A DNA stretch of 64,000 nt, from positions 1,004,501-1,068,500 of the forward strand of contig NZ_CABVGP010000002.1 of assembly GCF_902497555.1 (NCBI RefSeq), read 5' to 3'. The stretch is from Amycolatopsis camponoti (GTDB taxonomy: Bacteria > Actinomycetota > Actinomycetes > Mycobacteriales > Pseudonocardiaceae). A model generated the notes under the pieces. The model ran no database searches and was not told the origin of the DNA. It saw only the letters and a program-made list of their open reading frames with translations. Below, piece after piece: positions 24,474-32,301 of the stretch. Both the position numbers and the translations under genes were made by a program. The number at the start of each line of letters is the position of its first letter. The first letter of the stretch is position 1.

Positions 24474-26138
24474 ATGCGAAAGCTCCGGGCCGCCGTGTGC
24501 GCGGCCGCCGTGCTGGCCGTCACGCTCAGCGCGTGCAGCACCCCGAGCGGCACCCCCGCCGCTCCGACGCCGGACGGCGCCGCCGCGCCCGCCGCGGCGA
24601 ACATCGACCGCGACGCGGTCATCAGCTACAGCGAGACCGAGCCGGCCAGCCCGCTGGTGCCGGGCAACACCACCGAAGTCGGCGGCATCAGCGTGCTGGG
24701 CACCCTGTTCCGCGGCCTCATCGAGTACGACGCCAAGACGGCCGCCCCGCACAACGCCGTCGCGGACTCGGTCACCACCACCGACTCCAAGGTGTGGACG
24801 ATCAAGCTGAAGGACGGCTGGACGTTCCACGACGGCACGTCCGTCACCGCGAAGAGCTTCGTCGACGCGTGGAACTACACCGCGTATTCCCCGAACCTGA
24901 TGGCCGGCGCCAGCTACTTCTCGCACGTCGTGGGCTTCTCCCAGGTCAACAACGCGACCGCGGACGGCAAGCAGCCGGCGGCCCTGCCGGCCGCCAAGAC
25001 GCTGTCGGGCCTGAAGGTCGTCGACGACAAGACGTTCACCGTCACGCTCGACGCGCCGTTCTCGGAGTTCGGCGTCCAGCTCGGCTACGCGGCGTTCTTC
25101 CCGATGCCCGCGAGCTTCTTCGCCGACCGCAAGGCGTTCGAAGCGCACCCCGTCGGCAACGGGCCGTTCAAGTTCGACTCGTACACGCCGGGCAAGGACC
25201 TGGTCGTCAAGCGGTTCGACGGCTTCTCCGGCGCGCAGAAGCCGAACATCGGCGGCATCGACTTCCGCTTCTACACCGACCTGGACAAGGCCTACGCCGA
25301 CGTCCTCGCGAACAAGCTCGACTTCCTCTCCTTCACGCCGTGGACGTCGACCCAGGGCGGCAAGATCAAGAAGGACCTGCCCGACGACCGGCGCAAGACC
25401 TACACCTACCTCGGCTACCAGGCGATCGCGTTCCCGCTGTTCGACAAGCGCTACGAGAGCCCGCAGTTCCGCCAGGCCATCTCCATGGCCATCGACCGGA
25501 AGGCGCTGATCCAGCAGGTGTTCAACGGCGGCCGCACCCCGGCCGACGGCCTGGTCGCCCCGAACGTCCAGGGCCACCTGGACAACCAGTGCGGCGAGCT
25601 GTGCACCTACCAGCCGCAGAAGGCCAAGCAGCTGTTCGACGTGTCGGGCTTCCAGGGTGACATCGAGCTGACGTCGAACATCGACTCCGGCAACCAGGAG
25701 TGGATGGAGGTCATCTGCAAGCAGATCCAGGCTTCGCTGGGCCACACCTGCAAGTTCACTCCGCAGACGACCCTGGGCGACTTCCGCAAGCAGCTGAACA
25801 ACCGGACCGTCACCGGCATCTACCGCTCGGCGTGGGTCGCGGACTACCCGTCCATCGAGAACTTCCTCAACCCGCTGTTCCGCACCGGTGCGGCCTCGAA
25901 CGTCGGCCAGTACTCGAACCCGAAGGTCGACGACCTGCTCAAGCAGGCCGACGCGGCGCCGTCGCAGCAGCAGGGCCAGGCGCTCTACCAGCAGGCCGAG
26001 AAGCTCGTCCTGCAGGACATGCCGACCATCCCGATCTGGTGGCAGTCCGGCACCGCCGCCTGGGCGTCGCGGCTGCACAACGTCCAGCCCACCCAGTTCC
26101 GCGAGCTCGACCTCTTCAGCGTCACCGTCAGCAAGTAG
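24474..26138 (+). CDS. ABC-type peptide-binding lipoprotein (SBP family 5, OppA/DppA-like)
   Basis: The 554-residue protein has a lipoprotein signal ending LAVTLSAC (Cys21) and the SBP_bac_5 domain: VLGTLFRGLIEYDAKT, VWTIKLKDGWTFHDGTSVTA, FVDAWNYTAYSPN and HPVGNGPFKFDSYTPG are the family pattern. It would bind peptides or nickel-like ligands outside the membrane. No permease or ATPase gene is near, so it may work with a distant Opp system, capture pathway products, or sense a signal. It starts 36 bases after the monooxygenase with GAAGGAAG as ribosome site. A large hairpin follows. Confidence 0.88.
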   Translation: MRKLRAAVCAAAVLAVTLSACSTPSGTPAAPTPDGAAAPAAANIDRDAVISYSETEPASPLVPGNTTEVGGISVLGTLFRGLIEYDAKTAAPHNAVADSVTTTDSKVWTIKLKDGWTFHDGTSVTAKSFVDAWNYTAYSPNLMAGASYFSHVVGFSQVNNATADGKQPAALPAAKTLSGLKVVDDKTFTVTLDAPFSEFGVQLGYAAFFPMPASFFADRKAFEAHPVGNGPFKFDSYTPGKDLVVKRFDGFSGAQKPNIGGIDFRFYTDLDKAYADVLANKLDFLSFTPWTSTQGGKIKKDLPDDRRKTYTYLGYQAIAFPLFDKRYESPQFRQAISMAIDRKALIQQVFNGGRTPADGLVAPNVQGHLDNQCGELCTYQPQKAKQLFDVSGFQGDIELTSNIDSGNQEWMEVICKQIQASLGHTCKFTPQTTLGDFRKQLNNRTVTGIYRSAWVADYPSIENFLNPLFRTGAASNVGQYSNPKVDDLLKQADAAPSQQQGQALYQQAEKLVLQDMPTIPIWWQSGTAAWASRLHNVQPTQFRELDLFSVTVSK

Positions 26139-26148
26139 TCCCGCGCGA

Positions 26149-26196
26149 GGTCGTGAGTGAGAAACAGTGTTCTAACCCTGTTTCTCACTCACGACC
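26149..26196. terminator. Strong 19-bp hairpin between the SBP and N-hydroxylase genes
   Basis: GGTCGTGAGTGAGAAACAG (26149-26167) pairs perfectly with 26178-26196 around a 10-base loop. It could stop transcription after the SBP gene or limit read-through. The near-symmetric form and AG-rich arm resemble intergenic palindromic repeats seen in Amycolatopsis genomes, an impression from memory. Confidence 0.7.
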
Positions 26197-26225
26197 GGCC
26201 GCGGCAGACCGGAAAGAAGAATGCG

Positions 26226-27557
26226 ATGACTGTCCACGAAGTGGATGTCCTGATGATCGGGGCCGGCCCGGCGAACCTCGCGCTGGCCGTGGCCCTCGAG
26301 GAGTGCGGCCGGGCCGGGGTGGCCCGCGGCGCGATGATCCTCGAACAGCACGAAGACGTGAAGTGGCAGCGGAACCTGATGCTGCCGTGGGCGCGCAGCC
26401 AGGTGTCGTACGTCAAGGACCTGGTGACCCTGCGCAACCCGCGCAGCCGCTTCTCCTTCCTCAACTTCATGCACGAGCGCGGCGAGCTCGACGAGTTCGT
26501 CAACCTCGGCACCTTCAACCCCTTCCGCTGGCAGATCTCCGCCTATCTGCAGTGGGTGGCCGACTCGCTGGAGCAGGTCCGGATCCGGTACAACGCCCGC
26601 GCCGAGCGGGTCCTGCCGATCCACTCGGAGTCGGGCCAGGTGCTCGGCTTCACCGTCCCGCTGTCCGACGGCGACACGATCCTCTGCCGCGACCTGGTCG
26701 TCGGCGGGGGCCGGGACGCCCACGTGCCCGAGGTGTTCCGCGGGCTGCCGGCCGAGCGGGTCGTGCACAGCACCGAGTTCAGCACCCGCGTCGCCGAGAC
26801 CACCGCGCTCGCCCGCCCGGGCAAGCCGCTGCGGCCGGTCGTGGTCGGCGGCGCGCAGAGCGCGGCCGAGATGTTCATGGCCCTGCACCAGGAGGCGCCG
26901 GGCTCGTCCCCGACGCTGCTGCTGCGCGCGATCGCCCTCAAGGACTACCAGACCAGCAAGTTCGTCAACGAGCTGTTCTTCCCGTCCTTCGTCGACGAGT
27001 TCTTCACGATGTCCGACGCGGCGCGGGAGAAGGTGCTCGCCGAGATGCACCTGACCAACTACGGCGGCCTGGCCGCGCCGTTCCTCGAAGAGCTCTACAC
27101 CATGCTCTACAAGCAGAAGATGCTCGGCCAGCCGGTCTCGACGATCCGTGGGTCCGCCGATGTCGTCGGCGCCCGGGCCGAGGGTGACGAGCTCGTGCTC
27201 GACGTCCGCGACCTCAAGCACGACACGGTCGAGCAGGTCCGCTGCGACGCGGTGTTCCTCGGCACGGGCTTCGACCCGCGGATGCCGTCGATGGTCCGCG
27301 GCCTGGCCGACGCGATCGGGCTGGACGCGGTCTCCGTGAACCGGCGTTACCGCGCCGACCTCGGCGCCGGCGCCTACGGGGCGCTGTACCTGCAGGGCGT
27401 CAACGAGGCGACGCACGGCATCTCGGACTCGCTGATCAGCGTGCTGGCCCAGCGGTCGGCCGAGATCGCCGGGGACATGGTCGAACGCCGCGTCACGGGC
27501 GCGGGCCCGGACGACGACCTCCGCCGCACCGGCGAGTCCGTGGTGGTGGCGGTATGA
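26226..27557 (+). CDS. L-lysine/L-ornithine N-monooxygenase
   Basis: The 443-residue flavoprotein of the SidA/IucD/PvdA group uses NADPH and oxygen to N-hydroxylate a side-chain amine. FAD is bound by GAGPANL (residues 12-18), SFLNFMHERGELDEFV and FNPFRWQISAYLQWVA line the substrate cleft, NADPH by GGAQSAAE (208-215), and VFLGTGFDP is the ATGY-like motif. In hydrazine pathways (Spb38 in s56-p1 biosynthesis) such an enzyme makes N6-hydroxylysine. Siderophore use is possible in principle, but no siderophore assembly genes are near. It starts 30 bases after the hairpin with GGAAAGAAG upstream and is coupled by ATGA to the cupin. Confidence 0.9.
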   Translation: MTVHEVDVLMIGAGPANLALAVALEECGRAGVARGAMILEQHEDVKWQRNLMLPWARSQVSYVKDLVTLRNPRSRFSFLNFMHERGELDEFVNLGTFNPFRWQISAYLQWVADSLEQVRIRYNARAERVLPIHSESGQVLGFTVPLSDGDTILCRDLVVGGGRDAHVPEVFRGLPAERVVHSTEFSTRVAETTALARPGKPLRPVVVGGAQSAAEMFMALHQEAPGSSPTLLLRAIALKDYQTSKFVNELFFPSFVDEFFTMSDAAREKVLAEMHLTNYGGLAAPFLEELYTMLYKQKMLGQPVSTIRGSADVVGARAEGDELVLDVRDLKHDTVEQVRCDAVFLGTGFDPRMPSMVRGLADAIGLDAVSVNRRYRADLGAGAYGALYLQGVNEATHGISDSLISVLAQRSAEIAGDMVERRVTGAGPDDDLRRTGESVVVAV

Positions 27558-27925
27558 TCGACGTCCGCCCCCTCGACCGCGCCAACCTGGAACGCGCGTA
27601 CGGGCTCGATTCGCAGCGGCTGCTGCCCTGGCCGGAGCTCAACGCCCCGTTCGAAGGCGCCTGGTGCGTCCTGCGCCCGCACACCACGTCCACCGCGCAC
27701 TCCCACCACGAGTACGAGATCTTCATCGCCCTGGCCGGCGTCGCCACGCTGGTCGTCGACGGCGTCCGGCACCTGTTCTCGGCCGGCGACATCGTCCGGC
27801 TGCCGCCCGGCTCGACGCACTGCGTCGCCAACGAAGGCGACAAGGACTTCGAGTACTACGGCGTCTGGTGGGACCCCGAGATGTCGGCGCAGTTCACGGC
27901 CCGCCACGAAGCGGGCGTGTCATGA
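27554..27925 (+). CDS. Stand-alone cupin, predicted N-N bond-forming subunit of a hydrazine synthetase
   Basis: The 123-residue cupin has metal ligands in HSHHEYEIF (His49, His51/52, Glu53/55) and in GDIVRLPPGSTHCVAN (His89), the two cupin boxes. In Spb40-type hydrazine synthetases a cupin domain of this kind is fused to a MetRS-like domain and rearranges the amino acyl ester of an N-hydroxylated diamino acid to the N-N bonded product. Here the cupin is a separate gene that overlaps the hydroxylase before it and the MetRS-like gene after it by 4 bases each. Role is inferred from this context. Confidence 0.8.
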   Translation: MIDVRPLDRANLERAYGLDSQRLLPWPELNAPFEGAWCVLRPHTTSTAHSHHEYEIFIALAGVATLVVDGVRHLFSAGDIVRLPPGSTHCVANEGDKDFEYYGVWWDPEMSAQFTARHEAGVS

Positions 27926-29460
27926 GCGCCCGGACGGTCGTCATCTCGCCCGCCCCGACGGCGAACGGCGACCTGCACCTCGGGCACATCGCCGGGCCGT
28001 TCCTGGCCGCCGACGTGCACACCCGGTACGCCCGGTCCCAGGGCCGGGAAGTGTTGCTGGGCACGGGTTTCCAGGACACGTCGACGTTCGTGGTGACGAC
28101 CGCGCACCGCCGCGGCGTCACCCCGGCGGAGCTGGTCTCCACGTCGGCCGCGCAGATTTCCGCCAGCCTCGAGGCCATGGGCATCGGCGTCGACGGCTAC
28201 ACCGGCGACGACGACCGGTTCACCAAGTGGGTCGTCGACTTCGTCGCCCGGCTGCACTCGGCGGGCAAGCTGGAACTGCGCACGATGAAGTTCCCGTACT
28301 CGTCGCGTTCGGGCGAGTTCCTCGTGGACGGCTTCGCGTCCGGCAGCTGCCCGGAGTGCCTCGCCGAGTGCTGCGCGGGGCTCTGCGAGAGCTGCGGGCA
28401 GCTGGTCGCCGCCGGGGACCTGCTGGACGTCCGGTCCACTTTGGACCCGTCGGACCCGGTGGTGCTGCGGGAAGCCGACGTGCTCGTGCTGCCGGTCGAG
28501 CGGTACCGGTCCCGGCTGCGGGCGCATTTCGCCGCGCACGCTTCGGGGATGCGGCCGCACATGGCGCAGGCGATGGCGGCCATGCTGGCGCGGCCGTTGC
28601 CGGACTTCCCGGTGACGTACCCGACCTCGTGGGGCATCGAGGTGCCCTTCCCCGAGGTCGCGGGGCAGCGCGTCAACCCCAACGCCGAGCCGATGGCGTG
28701 GAGCATGCACTGTTCCGCGCTGTCCGCGGAGAAGCGTTCGGGCCCGGTGTCGTCGGAAGACGCGTTGTGGCTGGCCGGCGCGGGTTCGGAGATCGTGTAC
28801 TTCCTCGGGTTCGACAACATCTACCCGTTCGCGATCGCCGGCCCGGCCATGCTGCTGGCGCTGGACGGCCGCTACGACCTGCCGACGCGCTACCTCACCA
28901 ACGAGTTCTACGAGCTGGACCACCGGAAGTTCTCGACCAGCCGCGGGCACGTGGTGTGGAGCCGCGACTTGGCGGCGGAGGTGCCGCGCGACCTGATCCG
29001 CTTCCACCTGGCGGCGACGAGTCCCGAGCACCAGCGGACGAGCTTCAGCCGGGACGCGCTGGCGCGGGTGACTTCCGCGCGGCTCGTCGAGCCGTGGAAC
29101 CGGGTGGCCGACAAGGTCAACCGGTGGGTCGGCCTCGGCCCGCTGCCGGTGTCGTCACGCTCGCGTCGCGCGGCTTCGCGGATGGCTTCGCGGTTCGCGG
29201 AGTCGTACGAGCTGGCGGGGTTCAGCCTGAACCGCGCGGCGGAGACGATCGCGGAGCAGCTGGCCCGCTTGGACGGTCGCACGGTGACGGGCGCGGACGC
29301 GGGTGACTTCTGCTTCGAGGTCGACCGCCTGGTGCGGGGAGCCGCGCCGATCCTGGCGGACCTGGCATCGCAGGTCCTGGGGGCGGACGCGGGGGTGGAC
29401 GCGGAGTCGTTCACGCCCGTCGCGCTGCCCCGGCTGCGGGAAGCGGAGGCCGGGAGATGA
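27922..29460 (+). CDS. MetRS-like amino acid-activating enzyme, predicted hydrazine synthetase subunit
   Basis: The 512-residue product is a class I aminoacyl-tRNA synthetase paralogue of MetRS: HLGH at 19-22, a zinc knuckle with CPEC and LCESCG (Cys143, 146, 155, 158), and KFSTS at 336-340 as the KMSKS loop. The segment that in true MetRS reads GTDEHG is here GTGFQDTSTFVV, so methionine recognition is probably lost. In the Spb40 system this domain uses ATP to load glycine onto N-hydroxylysine. No substitute housekeeping role fits its place inside the operon. ATGA overlaps on both sides. Confidence 0.85.
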   Translation: MSARTVVISPAPTANGDLHLGHIAGPFLAADVHTRYARSQGREVLLGTGFQDTSTFVVTTAHRRGVTPAELVSTSAAQISASLEAMGIGVDGYTGDDDRFTKWVVDFVARLHSAGKLELRTMKFPYSSRSGEFLVDGFASGSCPECLAECCAGLCESCGQLVAAGDLLDVRSTLDPSDPVVLREADVLVLPVERYRSRLRAHFAAHASGMRPHMAQAMAAMLARPLPDFPVTYPTSWGIEVPFPEVAGQRVNPNAEPMAWSMHCSALSAEKRSGPVSSEDALWLAGAGSEIVYFLGFDNIYPFAIAGPAMLLALDGRYDLPTRYLTNEFYELDHRKFSTSRGHVVWSRDLAAEVPRDLIRFHLAATSPEHQRTSFSRDALARVTSARLVEPWNRVADKVNRWVGLGPLPVSSRSRRAASRMASRFAESYELAGFSLNRAAETIAEQLARLDGRTVTGADAGDFCFEVDRLVRGAAPILADLASQVLGADAGVDAESFTPVALPRLREAEAGR

Positions 29461-30668
29461 GCACCGGCATCCGGCAGCGAAGCGCGGCCGTCGCGGTGGA
29501 CGGTGCACCGTCGCCGCTTTCACGGGAAAGCGGCCACCTGGGCCGGAGCTTGCACGTGAAAGCTCCGGCCGGGGTGCGGCGCGACGGCCTGCGGGTCGTC
29601 GTCGTCGGTGGGGGGATCAGCGGGCTGCTCACCTCCATCCGGTGCGTGCTCGCCGGGCATCGCGTCGTCCTCCTCGAACGCGGGCCCGTGCCGCATCCCG
29701 GGGCCACCTCCTTCGACCAGCACCGGGCGCTGCGGGCGCTCGTCGTCGGGGATCGGGCCGCCACGCGGCGGGCCGCCGAGCTGCACCGGCGGTGGCGGGA
29801 GCTCGATGCCCTGCTCTGCGATCACCTGCCGGGTGCCGGGCTCTACTGGCGCGTCGGAGTGCTTCAGGCCCTGCCGCCCGGGCTCATCCCCGCGGCCGTC
29901 GCCACCGCGAGCGCCGCCGGCGTTCCGCTGCGGATCGTCCACCCGTCCGCCTACCCCCTCATCGGGTTCCCGCGGGGCAGCGGTGCCGTGTTCGAGCCGC
30001 ACGCCGGGACGCTGCTCGCCGACCGCGTGCTGCACGCCGCCGCTCGCTGGCTGCGGCACCACCCGGACGCCGAGCTGCGGCCCGGCCGGGAAGCCGTCGC
30101 CGTCGACCCGGACCAGGCGAAAGTCCACCTGGCCGACGGCACGACCGTGCCCGGTGACGTCGTCCTCGTCGCGGCCGGGCCGTGGACCGCGGCGCTGGTC
30201 GACCGGCCGGTCGCGCTGCACCGGCAGACGATGGTCTACCTGCGCCCGCCCGCCGCGCTCGCCCACGCCTGGGCGGCGACGCCCACCGCGGGCGGGCTCG
30301 GCGCCGACGGGCGGGCGTGGCTGCTGCCTTCGGTGGCGGGCACGCTGCTCAAGGTGAGCACCGACGCCGTCCGGCGCGAGGTGACCACCCTCTCCGGCCC
30401 CGACGACGACGCGGGCTGGGCGGCACGCGTCCTCGCGGCCGGCGTCGTGTCCGATGTGGACGGTTACGACGTCGTGCGCGTCAAGCACTGCCACTACGCC
30501 ACCGCCGAAGGCGGCGACACGGGCTTCGTCCGCGTCGGGCCCGCCGCCTGGGCCCGCCCGGCCAGCGGCCCCGACGGCTTCCGCACCGCTCCGCAGGCCG
30601 CGGACGCCGTCGTCGCCGAGCTCGCCGGCGAAGCCCTCGTTCCCTCCATCCGAAAGGACCTTCGATGA
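29457..30668 (+). CDS. FAD-dependent amine/amino acid oxidase (DAO family)
   Basis: The GGGISG dinucleotide motif is at residues 51-56, after an unusual 45-residue N-terminal leader; RVVVVGGGISGLLTSIRCVL is the first beta-alpha-beta unit. A C-terminal FAD segment has HCHYATAEGGDTGFVRVGP. It belongs with glycine oxidase/sarcosine oxidase enzymes. In known hydrazine pathways (Spb39, and Tri enzymes of triacsin) a DAO of this kind cleaves the N-N bonded intermediate to release a hydrazino acid such as hydrazinoacetate. I keep the ATG at 29457 because it overlaps the MetRS-like stop. Two hairpins lie in the leader codons. Confidence 0.85.
   Translation: MSTGIRQRSAAVAVDGAPSPLSRESGHLGRSLHVKAPAGVRRDGLRVVVVGGGISGLLTSIRCVLAGHRVVLLERGPVPHPGATSFDQHRALRALVVGDRAATRRAAELHRRWRELDALLCDHLPGAGLYWRVGVLQALPPGLIPAAVATASAAGVPLRIVHPSAYPLIGFPRGSGAVFEPHAGTLLADRVLHAAARWLRHHPDAELRPGREAVAVDPDQAKVHLADGTTVPGDVVLVAAGPWTAALVDRPVALHRQTMVYLRPPAALAHAWAATPTAGGLGADGRAWLLPSVAGTLLKVSTDAVRREVTTLSGPDDDAGWAARVLAAGVVSDVDGYDVVRVKHCHYATAEGGDTGFVRVGPAAWARPASGPDGFRTAPQAADAVVAELAGEALVPSIRKDLR
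29513..29570 (+). promoter_or_regulatory. Two tandem hairpins inside the 5' codons of the oxidase gene
   Basis: GCCGCTTTC/GAAAGCGGC (29513-29521 with 29526-29534) and GGCCGGAGCTT/AAGCTCCGGCC (29541-29551 with 29560-29570) form perfect 9- and 11-bp stems. They fall in the poorly conserved leader and could set translation level or mRNA decay. Confidence 0.35.
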
Positions 30669-31963
30669 ACCCGAACCCGGGCGCGCTGCTCGTCATCGGC
30701 AGCGGCCTCAAGCTCTACCGCGAATACCTCGTCCGATCCGTCGCCGCCCGCGCCCGCGAAGCCGGGCTGCGGCTGGTCCTGATCAACAACCTCAAGCCGA
30801 CCTGGCAGCACGAGTACTTCGACGACATCACCGTGGTCAACGTCTTCGACCACGTGCTGCTCACCGAGACCGCGCGCGAGCTGGCGACGCACTACAGCGT
30901 GGCCGGCGTGCTCTGCTGGGACGAGCCGCTGGTCATGCCCGCGGCCGAGCTGGCCGCCGAGTTCGGCGTGCCCGGCCTCAGCATCCCCGGCGTGCACGGT
31001 TGCCGCGACAAGCACAGCTGCCGCGTCCGGCTCACCGCCGCCGGCCTGCCGCAGCCCGGCTTCCACCTGGCCGTCGACCTCCACGACGCCCGCGCGGCGG
31101 TCACCCGCATCGGTTTCCCGGTGGTCGTCAAGCCCCGCGCGCTCGGCGCCAGCATGGGCGTCTCCCTCGCCCGCGACGCGGGGGAGTTCGACGCCGCCTA
31201 CCGCGTCGCGCACGAGGCCAGCCTCGTCGGCGACGAGCCCTACCGCGGCGGCGCGATCATCGAGGGCTTCGCCGACGGTCCCGAGATCAGCATCGACGGC
31301 GCCGTCCACAAGGGCGAGTACCTGCCGATGTTCATCGCCCGCAAGAGCACCGGGATGCCGCCGTTCTTCGAGGAGACCGGTCACCTCGTCGACGCGGGCG
31401 ACCCGCTGCTGCGCGACGAAGAGCTGCTGCGCGTCCTGACCGAAGCGCACCGCGTGCTCGGCATCGAGAACGGCATCACCCACACCGAAGTCCGGCTCAC
31501 GACGAACGGCCCGGTGATCATCGAGGTCAACGGGCGCCTCGGCGGCGACCTCATCCCGTTGCTCGGCAAGACGGCCACCGGCATCGACCCGGGCAGCGTG
31601 CTGTTCGACGTCGCCACCGGCCAGCGCCCGGACGTCACCCCGACGCGGTCCGGGGTCGCCGGCATCCGGTTCGGCTACCCGGACCACGACTGCGTCGTGC
31701 ACTCGGTCGAGGTGCCGTGGGACGCCCCCGGCCTGGTCATGGCCTCGCCCATGGTCGAGCCGGGCACCACGCTGCGGCTGCCGCCGGGCGGGTACATCGC
31801 GCGGCACTCGTTCGTCGCGTGCGAGGCGGACGACGCCGAGACGTGCCGTCAGCGGCTGGCGCAGGCGGCCTCGCTCGTCGAGGTGGAGGCCGTCGAGATC
31901 GAACCGCCGCCCGCCGGCACCACCCTGGCGATGCCGGCCGGACTCCTGGACGTGGACGAATGA
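30665..31963 (+). CDS. ATP-grasp carboxylate-amine ligase
   Basis: The 432-residue protein has the ATP-grasp core: VVVKPRALGASMGVSLARD (Lys156, glycine-rich loop), AIIEGFADGPEISIDG, and the metal-binding IIEVNGRLGGD (Glu287, Asn289). An N-terminal preATP-grasp and a C-terminal extra domain follow the BacD/L-amino-acid-ligase layout. It would activate a carboxylate as acyl phosphate and join it to an amine. Within this pathway it may join the hydrazino acid or its hydrazine nitrogen to another amino acid without NRPS. ATGA-coupled on both sides. Confidence 0.86.
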   Translation: MNPNPGALLVIGSGLKLYREYLVRSVAARAREAGLRLVLINNLKPTWQHEYFDDITVVNVFDHVLLTETARELATHYSVAGVLCWDEPLVMPAAELAAEFGVPGLSIPGVHGCRDKHSCRVRLTAAGLPQPGFHLAVDLHDARAAVTRIGFPVVVKPRALGASMGVSLARDAGEFDAAYRVAHEASLVGDEPYRGGAIIEGFADGPEISIDGAVHKGEYLPMFIARKSTGMPPFFEETGHLVDAGDPLLRDEELLRVLTEAHRVLGIENGITHTEVRLTTNGPVIIEVNGRLGGDLIPLLGKTATGIDPGSVLFDVATGQRPDVTPTRSGVAGIRFGYPDHDCVVHSVEVPWDAPGLVMASPMVEPGTTLRLPPGGYIARHSFVACEADDAETCRQRLAQAASLVEVEAVEIEPPPAGTTLAMPAGLLDVDE

Positions 31964-32301
31964 GCATCCACTACGACGGCCGCCGGTTCCGCGCGCTGGG
32001 CGGCGGCGACGGTACGTACGCGGAGTACCGCCAGCACGGCGACCTGGTGTGGGCCGAGTTCGAGGGCGGCCACGTCCGGCGCGGCACGGTGACCGGCACC
32101 TGCGACGCCGCCGGCGTCCTGCGGCTGGCCTACACGATGGTGCTCGAGAGCGGCGAGGTGATCGCGGGGAACAGCGTGAACACCCCGCAGTGGCACGGCG
32201 GCACCCTGGTGCTGCGCGAAGTCTGGGAACGCCACGGCGAGCACGCGGCCACCGGCGTCTCCTACCTCGAAGAGGTCGCGCTCGAAAGCCGCGCGTCATG
32301 A
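31960..32301 (+). CDS. Small beta-rich protein, 'n-acetylglutamate synthase-like' annotation family
   Basis: The 113-residue product (MSIHYDGRRFRALGGGDGTY; VWAEFEGGHVRRGTVTG; TLVLREVWERHGEHAATGVS) follows the pattern of small proteins often annotated as n-acetylglutamate synthase, though no acetyltransferase motif is present. It may be a lipocalin-like carrier or binding protein. It lies between ligase and oxidase with ATGA overlaps, so it probably belongs to the pathway, with no proven role. Confidence 0.75.
   Translation: MSIHYDGRRFRALGGGDGTYAEYRQHGDLVWAEFEGGHVRRGTVTGTCDAAGVLRLAYTMVLESGEVIAGNSVNTPQWHGGTLVLREVWERHGEHAATGVSYLEEVALESRAS

Noticed and set aside
27922..29460. Housekeeping methionyl-tRNA synthetase
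   Set aside because: It is ATGA-coupled between a cupin and a DAO gene and has lost the GTDEHG motif.
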